Shown one piece after another: positions 58,201 through 64,000 of a stretch of DNA of 64,000 nt. Positions within the stretch are counted from its first letter, which is position 1. Each line of letters starts with the position of its first letter. A program made the position numbers and the translations under genes. This DNA comes from Barnesiella sp. (lineage in GTDB: Bacteria > Bacteroidota > Bacteroidia > Bacteroidales > Muribaculaceae), in NCBI GenBank assembly GCA_014800945.1, contig JAAVFD010000014.1, forward strand, positions 62,001 through 126,000, read 5' to 3'. Below the pieces are notes generated by a model. It did no database searches. It was not told where the DNA came from and saw only the letters and a program-made list of their open reading frames with translations.

Positions 58201-58825
58201 CAAAAAGAGTATTCTCTATTACTTTAAACTGGTGAGGCTTAAATGAAAAGCTATCTTCGTAACAGACACCTGAAATGCCGATTCTGGAGTACAGGTTTTC
58301 AAGATTTTTCTCATCTACAATAACAGAGCGACTGTCTGCCGACCGGATTGATTTTCCGAGTGCCCGTAACTCTGAATATGCTTCGTCTGTGAATGCTGTG
58401 GTAACAACTTTCAGCCTTCCTGCACGGTCACTATTACTCTGAACATCAAGCGAAAGGGTGTAAGAGCCCGAACCCGGATATCGTTCAACCCCTTTGTCTA
58501 TAACATCACCGGGGTTCTCCGGATCATAATAGTCATAAAGCGGTGTGAGTGTGCGATGCTGAGGTTCATATTTTACCCCTTTCCGAATAAAAAGAGAGGG
58601 ATAAAGCATGTTTACGCTGTCCATAACAGGTAAGTCACGCCATGATGCAGGCACCGGATCGAATGACCTGCTTTCCCAACCTTTACCACAGTTCTTGACA
58701 AGGAACTGAAGGTCCTCAGTCTCTTCAAGGTCTATTGTCTCCGGTATTCTTAAGTCATCCCTGCAACCAGCAAGTATAATGGAGGAAATAAAAAGATAAA
58801 GTATTATTGTAAAATATTTAGTCAT
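55274..58825 (-). CDS. Large fimbrillin-like surface lipoprotein
   Basis: A 1183-residue lipoprotein with lipobox LAGC (Cys21). The N-terminal half has strand patterns of the Mfa-like/fimbrillin group (VPLLFDHILTGVRFLVDDK, then LTKVTLGGVYGSGRYKH). The middle contains NCYMINQPGYYKIPLVYGNA, and the end carries YDPCPPEFMVPPNRAF and the closing NLWSMNGRQVRAVRE, seen in FISUMP/fimbrillin-related C-termini. It is likely exported to the surface. No fimbrial usher-like, anchor or tip gene is adjacent, so it may be an orphan adhesin. The start at 58825 gives the signal peptide. No clear promoter box is present. Confidence 0.72.
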   Translation of the reverse strand: MTKYFTIILYLFISSIILAGCRDDLRIPETIDLEETEDLQFLVKNCGKGWESRSFDPVPASWRDLPVMDSVNMLYPSLFIRKGVKYEPQHRTLTPLYDYYDPENPGDVIDKGVERYPGSGSYTLSLDVQSNSDRAGRLKVVTTAFTDEAYSELRALGKSIRSADSRSVIVDEKNLENLYSRIGISGVCYEDSFSFKPHQFKVIENTLFENNGNRWTSVGNSFYWNVWTDDYNLIRFFGYAPYDAPGLKIAEDADDGTQQFDFTVPVSVDDQIDLGAATVDAPGNYRHTVPLLFDHILTGVRFLVDDKNLASCLTKVTLGGVYGSGRYKHSVKPYNLTDYDDFSNPNINGGISPDAQDREKGSWIPLGSPDAEYTLADDDFFGNKREPILSEFSKDSEDDWWCVTDPDRMFMLIPQKLPESAYIEAEFHDKNDYIKMRGKIGGKDADDNDREWEQGTIVTYVITTFDIEYVLKLVKEGGRYPYTGGFDDKTVVSYARYYDKAGNLRKIAPIEWYPVLYDAQGKEISSIGWSSVTYDPKPGSKGDFRPAEYGFADNPNDFAEWFEKNLEDSVCCGHVNVSPQGALYSNSTYSILKNATPLGTADNPVNLATLRGNRQDGAYSTANCYMINQPGYYKIPLVYGNAIKNGAPNEEAYRYTGNVNQHRHYTFENHLGNPITNPYIKNCGVTISDAAIVTTTAKNAVQLVYLDDDFLTIYIDPLYIDQGNTIVAVRDNKGDIMWSWHLWTTANNPYLNDNVTVTTNNGEPFTFMTINIGWHTPDPTGGDDERAAYWKPAQNRGSAVLQPDKIKEEAGIFVTKNSYRIWQQQYNATRSGFAPAFNWGRKDPLMGIPHRTSSFNSGSYGEYYAFRATYANQALTTHNLDGSQTYSLSQGYNFVKQFTPGESVKVPWAVPSVCNLSFNPDPTFNDFQTGATTNAYYVSWWTGNGDHIYKPGPVPLKKELWADHILWPSGRVSNGDGGGFSDNYTRYDDLWCVGQSGTGYLSHAQGDRIPIKTVYDPCPPEFMVPPNRAFDRLNKNTGKLENGTYYFPESGISFCATPFLSARIGGATTPTGISAPISPGLPMEPGDQSISSEYPHYSYVYPFTLDLFENTLSIWTSDVSCLVHGSYNYIYGSYYNITGAFVSNPLNYSDNGNTAQEGGVNDARSSGNLWSMNGRQVRAVREK

Positions 58826-58925
58826 TGATTCAATAAAATCAAAATCCTGTTTTAAGAATAACGGCAAGAGTTGTTTATTATTTGAAATAGTCCGTAAAAA
58901 TAGTGATTATTTTTTTTATCAATGT

Positions 58926-59891
58926 TTACTGACGGACAAAGCGCAGCGTGGATTTCAGAAGCGGGAAAGATAGCGATAAGATGATTTCCTGATCCACAGA
59001 TGCGGTGGCATCGTATTCTATAGGCTCTAAAGCTGAGTCATACCAAATCAGGTCGTAGTGGTTTTTGAATGCGGTTGGAATAAGTTTACCTTTTTTCATT
59101 CCGGTTTTCCAAGTCCCGGTATTTACTTCCGCACCGCTAAGATAAAGAATGTCAAACTCGTTAGTATCCTGAACCGGAACTATTGCCAGCGTATATCTGC
59201 CACCTGCCAAGGCATATTTTGAGTCTGTGTCACGGTCAAGAGCGTTCCATATTCCGACAGGTTGCGGTTTCCCGGTAATCATTTTTATAATATCTTCTTC
59301 ACACAGATCAGTTTGCAGAATGGTTCTTAAATCTTCAGAGTACTCGCTCACAATAGAAGATATTTCAATCCTACCCTCTATCTTGAAATCTATTGCGCCG
59401 GATGGATTAAATTCACCGGAAAGTACTGATATCTCTTTCAGTTTGTTATGTCCGGCGAGCAATACCGCCTCAGTGTCAGTGAAATTGATACAGATACTTA
59501 GCTCTGTGTTCATATCGGTTACAATATCATTGAATGTGTTTTCAAACACAGGCTTTTTGCTCGCAGTATTTGTAACTGATACTGACAGCCTGCCGCCGTC
59601 AAGAAGCTCGTCGGAGCCGGAGTTGAAAGTAGAGAAAGCAGCACTCCATACTTTATTGTCTTTATCCTGCCAACTCAATATGATTTTATTTGAATTCTTT
59701 TTGCCAAACCCTTTTCCAGGAATATCCATGCGAATTTCCAGGCATGAAGCGATAGCCGGTGGCAGAGCAGGTACAGTAATTGTGGTATCTTGTGTGATTC
59801 CGTTGTGATTCAGGTAAATGCGTTGAGGCTCCGCAGTTTTTGCCTCAGCGATGCATAGTATGGTCACCAGAACAGATATAAGTAGCTTCAT
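58926..59891 (-). CDS. Secreted protein, function unknown, coupled to miaA
   Basis: A 321-residue protein with a signal peptide (1 to about 19, LCIAEAKTA). It is rich in beta strands, with stretches such as SCLEIRMDIPGKGFG, KIILSWQDKDNKVWSAAFS, a middle DFKIEGRIEISSIVSEYS and a compact C-terminal half starting at GIWNALDRDTDSKYA. The opening part could be a concanavalin-like sandwich and the later part a small domain containing GTWKTGMKKGKLIP; this is a guess from pattern only. Its start overlaps the miaA stop by 4 nt (ATGA), so it is translationally coupled to a tRNA-modifying enzyme despite being exported. No family recognised. Confidence 0.7.
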   Translation of the reverse strand: MKLLISVLVTILCIAEAKTAEPQRIYLNHNGITQDTTITVPALPPAIASCLEIRMDIPGKGFGKKNSNKIILSWQDKDNKVWSAAFSTFNSGSDELLDGGRLSVSVTNTASKKPVFENTFNDIVTDMNTELSICINFTDTEAVLLAGHNKLKEISVLSGEFNPSGAIDFKIEGRIEISSIVSEYSEDLRTILQTDLCEEDIIKMITGKPQPVGIWNALDRDTDSKYALAGGRYTLAIVPVQDTNEFDILYLSGAEVNTGTWKTGMKKGKLIPTAFKNHYDLIWYDSALEPIEYDATASVDQEIILSLSFPLLKSTLRFVRQ

Positions 59892-60796
59892 TGTAAAAGT
59901 GCAGTTACTTTTTCTACGAATATGTCGGGATTGATGTCATAGGGCAGCCAGTGAATTTCAAATCCTCTTCTCTCCATACCTCTGAACCAGGTCATCTGAC
60001 GTTTGGCAAACTGATGTATAGCTATTTCAAGAGAATCTATCATTTCCTGTTTGGTGAGTTCACCGGTTAGATATAATGTGATGAATTTATATTCAAGCCC
60101 GTAATATATCAGATTTTCAGCAGGAATGCCTGAGTCAAGAAGTTTTTTTACCTCCTCTATCATCCCGGTATCGAGCCTTGACTGAAGCCTTGCCGAAATT
60201 CTTCTGCGGCGAGATTCACGGTCGATATCAACACCGATTATAACCGCATTTTTATCAGGTTCCATTGGCGAAACATCCGGTGAGAGTTCCGGGTGCTCAA
60301 GGTAATATGTTTGAATCTCAATAGCTCTGACAGCTCTTTTTGCGGTGTCAACATCAGTTGTGTTGTGAAGCGTTTTCATTTCGGCAAGAATAGCTGTAAG
60401 CTCGTCAAGCGATTTTGTAGCAAGTTGTTTTCTCAACTCCTTGTTTTCAGGTACTTCCGGGAGATTCGTTCCACGAATCAGTGCTTCAAGATACATTCCT
60501 GTGCCGCCACACACCACCGGCAGTTTTCCTCTCGCCGAGATGTCGGTAACGGCAGCTCGTGCGTCTCTGAGATACTCATATAGATTATATTTGTAACCTG
60601 CCGGCACAATATCTATGAGATGATAACGCACATTGCCGTATTCTTCAAGGTCCTTACCGGTGCCAATATCCATTCCTGCGTATATCTGTCGCGAGTCTGC
60701 ACTTATAATCTCGCCGTCAAGTGCCTGTGCCACTTTTACCGCAAGTGCAGTTTTTCCGCTCGCAGTCGGTCCGGTTATTACTGGATATTTATTCAA
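59888..60796 (-). CDS. miaA: tRNA dimethylallyltransferase
   Basis: Adds the isopentenyl group to A37 of UNN-decoding tRNAs. The 302 residues have the P-loop GPTASGKT (9-16), the DSRQIYAGMDIGTGK segment, GGTGMYLEALIRG near 96, and the C-terminal QFAKRQMTWFRGM. It is overlapped at both ends by 4 nt: its start overlaps the upstream membrane protein gene and its stop overlaps the secreted protein gene. All three are thus translated from one message. Confidence 0.97.
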   Translation of the reverse strand: MNKYPVITGPTASGKTALAVKVAQALDGEIISADSRQIYAGMDIGTGKDLEEYGNVRYHLIDIVPAGYKYNLYEYLRDARAAVTDISARGKLPVVCGGTGMYLEALIRGTNLPEVPENKELRKQLATKSLDELTAILAEMKTLHNTTDVDTAKRAVRAIEIQTYYLEHPELSPDVSPMEPDKNAVIIGVDIDRESRRRRISARLQSRLDTGMIEEVKKLLDSGIPAENLIYYGLEYKFITLYLTGELTKQEMIDSLEIAIHQFAKRQMTWFRGMERRGFEIHWLPYDINPDIFVEKVTALLQ

Positions 60797-62124
60797 TCTG
60801 TGGTGTATTTATGCCAGAGACGGCGAATTTTGTAAAGAAATGAATCCTCATTAAAGAGGTGAATCTTGAACCAGATTGGGTCATTGTAATCTACATCCCA
60901 TTTATGAATGTCACATAAACGGAAGGTGGGAGTATAGTGCTTGATTTTGTATTTCCTCTTGCCGTTCTTATCATAGGTTTTCCATGCCATTGCAGCTGTG
61001 TGCAATCTGATGATTTCAGAACTGAAGAGCGGGTTACATTTTTTAGTGTTGATGAGTGTGTGCAGCTGATGGAGTGAAATGAATTCCACATTGGGCTTTT
61101 CTTTCAGCAACTGCTCTTTTTCATCATCATTCAGAAAACATAGATAGTTGAAAATGTTATAGTCTGCGTTGCCAGAAGTGATTGAGTACATGAACCGGAT
61201 ATCCTCAATTCGGAATCCGAGTTTATTAACCAGATATGACATTGCCTCGGGAGGAGTTACGTTTTTACGAGCTGAAATATAGATACTTTCCGGTGTGTCA
61301 AACCGATTCATGGTTATATCCGTGATTTTATCGGGGTCGGTTTCCGGGGGCACAACAGCAATATAGTTGTCCCATATCATAATGAAGCGGAGCAAGGTAT
61401 ATGGTCCGTTCTTAAGGGAACTTGAGCCGATATAATTGCTGTAATAATTCCACAATCCGAGATACCTCAGAGCCATATATACAATAGAGCAGAAGAATAT
61501 GGCTATCGGTGCAATGAAAAATACAAATCTATCCGGTAGGTTCAGATTTACATTTACATAAAGGATGAAATAATATATCCATGCCACAATAGAAATGCCG
61601 GCTGTAATCATTCCGAGAAATCGAGCCTGCACAGTTCCTTCCTGAGTGAATAGTTTGCCAAGGAATCCACGCTCGGCAGGAGTTCCATACTTGATTTTGC
61701 AGCTCAGACAAAATGAGTAATGTGATCCTCGGTACAGAGCATATAGGCAGCAGGCAGCAGTTACCGGTGCCACAATCAGGGTTGTGATAAACGGTATCTC
61801 AGTATTGACTGTTTCCGGATTGAAAACGTAGTTGAAGAACCAGCGGGAAAACAGAATGTTGACTCCCAGCATGATAACACCGCAGAAAAACATTATCCTC
61901 ATGCCTAAGTGCGGCAGTAGGAAGCATACCGGAATACGCCGGTTACGGTTAGCTTTTATAAGCATATAGAATGCCCCCTGTAATGCAAATGCGACCAGAG
62001 GCATAAGTACCGGATCGAGCCACAATGACAGACAAACCAGCAACGATATGCCTCCAACCACTATGACCCAGTTGAGCCACAGCAGGTAGATTCCTTTTAT
62101 CGTTGCCTTGATCTGTTCTGACAT
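60793..62124 (-). CDS. Six-helix membrane protein with soluble C-terminal domain, unknown
   Basis: A 443-residue protein. Six membrane helices lie near 12-32, 38-56, 74-92, 111-129, 168-192 and 200-224, with a CxxC pair in the loop FCLSCKIKYG (near 137-146). The remaining 220 residues are soluble, with no recognised domain. This part has alternating helices and strands, including PPEAMSYLVNKLGFRIEDIRF and FNYLCFLNDDEKEQLLKEKP. I do not recognise the family. It starts 6 nt after the DPP4-type peptidase gene and overlaps miaA by 4 nt. Confidence 0.7.
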   Translation of the reverse strand: MSEQIKATIKGIYLLWLNWVIVVGGISLLVCLSLWLDPVLMPLVAFALQGAFYMLIKANRNRRIPVCFLLPHLGMRIMFFCGVIMLGVNILFSRWFFNYVFNPETVNTEIPFITTLIVAPVTAACCLYALYRGSHYSFCLSCKIKYGTPAERGFLGKLFTQEGTVQARFLGMITAGISIVAWIYYFILYVNVNLNLPDRFVFFIAPIAIFFCSIVYMALRYLGLWNYYSNYIGSSSLKNGPYTLLRFIMIWDNYIAVVPPETDPDKITDITMNRFDTPESIYISARKNVTPPEAMSYLVNKLGFRIEDIRFMYSITSGNADYNIFNYLCFLNDDEKEQLLKEKPNVEFISLHQLHTLINTKKCNPLFSSEIIRLHTAAMAWKTYDKNGKRKYKIKHYTPTFRLCDIHKWDVDYNDPIWFKIHLFNEDSFLYKIRRLWHKYTTD

Positions 62125-62130
62125 TCTAAA

Positions 62131-64000
62131 TTATTTCATATTCTTGTTAAAGTAGTCAAGCATACGTGCATAGACAATTTTCTGTGCGCCGCAATCGTTG
62201 ATTGAGTGATCCATGTTTGGGAAAACCAGCATATCGCACCACATATCCGCTTCTTCCGCTGCCGAAACATACTGAACTGTGTTGAAGTAATGAACATTGT
62301 CGTCAGCGGTTCCGGACATTATCAGGAGAGGACACTTTACATCCTTAACAAAATTGAGGGGTGCAGAGTTTCGGTACCCGGCTTCATTTTCTTGTGGAGT
62401 GAGCATATATCTCTCAGCGTAAACAGTATCGTAGTATCTCCAGTCGGTAACAGGAGCCACTGCAACAGCAGCAGCATAAGGTGCATCTGGCTGAGAGGCA
62501 GCCATAAGGGTTTCATAACCGCCGTAGCTCCATCCGTGTATGCCTATTCTGCTTGGGTCAACAAATGGAAGCTGTGCCGCAAAATTGGCTGCATTCACCT
62601 GGTCTATAGACTCATAGTGACCGAGTTTTTTATAAACTACATCCATAAACTCTCTTCCGCGTCCACCTGTGCCACGTCCGTCCACGCATACAATAACATA
62701 ACCGTTGGCAGCATACCAGTTAGCCCATCCGATAGACCATTCGTTAAGAACCTGCTGCGAGCCGGGACCGCTGTACTGATACATTATAACCGGATATTTC
62801 TTTATGGGATTATAACCTGCCGGTTTAATAAGATAACCGTTGAGGGTGTATCCATCGGAATTCATAGTGAAAAATTCTCTTTTTGGAGCATCAGCATAAT
62901 TTTGTTTCAACTCACTGTTATCTTCCAATGTCCTGATTTTTTTTGAACCGGAATAAAGAGTGTATGTAGGGGGAGTTTTTATATCAGAGAATCTGACGGT
63001 GAAGTAAGACATATCAGGGCTGAATGTTGCAGAAGCACAGCCTCTGGCAGGGGAGTAGTCGGATTTATTGCCTTTTGAGTTTACAGAACTGATAACGCGG
63101 TTTATTGGTCCGCTGGCGGTTGACTGAAAGTAGTGATGTCCACTGTTGCTGTCATAACCGTAGTACTTGAGCACATCAAATGTGCCTGATGTGAGCTGTT
63201 TGATAAGCGAACCGGTGTATGAGTACTGATAAAGATGGTCGTAGCCGGTGCGTGAAGAAGTGATAACAAAGAAGTCGGGGAAATATTTGATATCCTCGTA
63301 TGTTGCAGGAGTGAGCCAAGCTTTATATTCCTCTACCAGAACTGATTTTACAACAGTAGATTTGGGATTGGCGGCGAACAGCTCCATTCTGGTCTGAGCT
63401 CTGTTGAGAGTTGTAATCATTAGCCGTTCTGCACTATGTGCATACGAAATACGAGGAATATATTCAAAGGTATTTTTCGGCAAGTTTATGTTATAGGTAG
63501 TTCTGTTGTCGATATTATAGGCATGAACGCTTACAACGGAATTATTTTCACCGGCAACAGGATATTTGTATGTAAACAATCCCGGATAGAGAGAGTATTC
63601 GGTGAGTTTGTCACAAACACCCTCATAAAGCGGGAATGTGAACATCGGCACTGCTGCTTCATTATATTTGATGTAGCAGAGGGTGGAATTGTCCGGCGCC
63701 CAAGTCATAGATGATGCGGTGGTGAATTCTTCCTCATATGTCCAGTCGGGCACACCGTTGATAATCATATTTTTAGCGCCGTCTGTAGTAACTGCTCTCT
63801 CAGTCCAGTAATCGAGCTGCTTGAGATAAATATTATTTCCGGCAACAAAGGCAATCATTCTGCCGTCAGGCGAAAATAGCGGAGCCTGTTGTCTCGGATG
63901 ATCGGTTGACAGAGGGCGGAGAATGCGAGTTCTGATATCATATACATAGTATTCGGCATCAAATGAGCGGCGGTAGATTGATTTTGAGTTTTTCCAAACA
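62131..64000 (-). CDS. S9 family prolyl/dipeptidyl peptidase (DPP4-like), 5' end beyond window
   Basis: Serine peptidase that cleaves X-Pro type dipeptides. The visible 622 residues run into the right edge with an open frame (KSIYRRSFDAEYYVYD near the edge), so the signal peptide and first blades lie outside; full proteins are about 720 residues. The beta-propeller covers roughly the first 350 visible residues (PLFSPDGRMIAFV, PDWTYEEEF). The hydrolase domain has the nucleophile Ser in IHGWSYGGYETL, Asp in SGTADDNVHY and His in FPNMDHSINDCG. The Glu pair in WTYEEEF fits the dipeptide-anchoring site of DPP4. It leads the operon with the membrane protein, miaA and the secreted protein. Confidence 0.95.
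   Translation of the reverse strand, partial: VWKNSKSIYRRSFDAEYYVYDIRTRILRPLSTDHPRQQAPLFSPDGRMIAFVAGNNIYLKQLDYWTERAVTTDGAKNMIINGVPDWTYEEEFTTASSMTWAPDNSTLCYIKYNEAAVPMFTFPLYEGVCDKLTEYSLYPGLFTYKYPVAGENNSVVSVHAYNIDNRTTYNINLPKNTFEYIPRISYAHSAERLMITTLNRAQTRMELFAANPKSTVVKSVLVEEYKAWLTPATYEDIKYFPDFFVITSSRTGYDHLYQYSYTGSLIKQLTSGTFDVLKYYGYDSNSGHHYFQSTASGPINRVISSVNSKGNKSDYSPARGCASATFSPDMSYFTVRFSDIKTPPTYTLYSGSKKIRTLEDNSELKQNYADAPKREFFTMNSDGYTLNGYLIKPAGYNPIKKYPVIMYQYSGPGSQQVLNEWSIGWANWYAANGYVIVCVDGRGTGGRGREFMDVVYKKLGHYESIDQVNAANFAAQLPFVDPSRIGIHGWSYGGYETLMAASQPDAPYAAAVAVAPVTDWRYYDTVYAERYMLTPQENEAGYRNSAPLNFVKDVKCPLLIMSGTADDNVHYFNTVQYVSAAEEADMWCDMLVFPNMDHSINDCGAQKIVYARMLDYFNKNMK

Overview
The window reads as ordinary chromosomal DNA of a Bacteroidota species, most likely order Bacteroidales and plausibly the Muribaculaceae; the genus cannot be fixed from sequence alone. 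The case rests on the Bacteroidota -7 promoter box (TAnnTTTG, often with TTG or TTTG about 19-21 nt upstream) in front of most transcription units, the fused LpxC-FabZ enzyme, the fused fucokinase/GDP-fucose pyrophosphorylase Fkp, a PorT-like barrel, a fimbrillin-like lipoprotein, and the ECF sigma and YtrA-type regulators. I saw no transposase, integrase, phage gene, CRISPR array or rRNA. One tRNA gene (Gln, anticodon CUG) is present. Several start codons were moved downstream because the longest reading frame ran through a promoter box.

Layout. 1-3.3 kb: an efflux operon (outer-membrane factor, then adaptor, cut by the left edge) and an OmpA/glycine-zipper lipoprotein. 3.5-9.5 kb: DMT exporter, HEAT-repeat protein, a LysM/PBP1 protein abutting a PorT-like barrel, holA, an orphan HsdR_N nuclease-like protein and a Dabb protein. 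9.5-18.4 kb: an ABC-F ATPase with a decayed second site, queA, the parA-parB-DUF5683-transglycosylase run, and gdhA. 18.4-22.6 kb: cvfB and the lipid A genes lpxD, lpxC-fabZ and lpxA. 22.6-26.5 kb: tRNA-Gln, a small two-gene cassette of unknown function, and fkp. 26.5-30.5 kb: the minus-strand operon yicC-gmk-nadD-DUF5063-M18 peptidase. 30.6-31.4 kb: a higBA toxin-antitoxin module with a clear palindromic operator.

31.7-38.8 kb: an AspT-type transporter, tsaB, a TM2 protein, a YtrA-type ABC transporter operon carrying two poorly known surface genes, and a split lysine exporter. 38.9-47.2 kb: a secreted GH2 beta-galactosidase with an N-terminal trefoil-like region, an M16 peptidase, an ECF sigma factor with a membrane partner, and a MerR regulator. 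47.3-54.7 kb: alaS, a tiny acidic lipoprotein, a SulP transporter, rsgA, a winged-helix protein and a TPR protein. 54.8-64 kb: a PepSY-like lipoprotein, a large fimbrillin-like lipoprotein, and a tightly overlapping operon of a DPP4-type peptidase (cut by the right edge), a membrane protein, miaA and an unknown secreted protein.

Much of the window serves the envelope: lipid A synthesis, peptidoglycan turnover, outer-membrane barrels, surface lipoproteins and exporters. The best candidates for undescribed biology are the translationally coupled 44-residue/DUF6169-like pair after tRNA-Gln, the YtrA-type operon with its operator and two unknown membrane genes, and the miaA-overlapping unknown genes.
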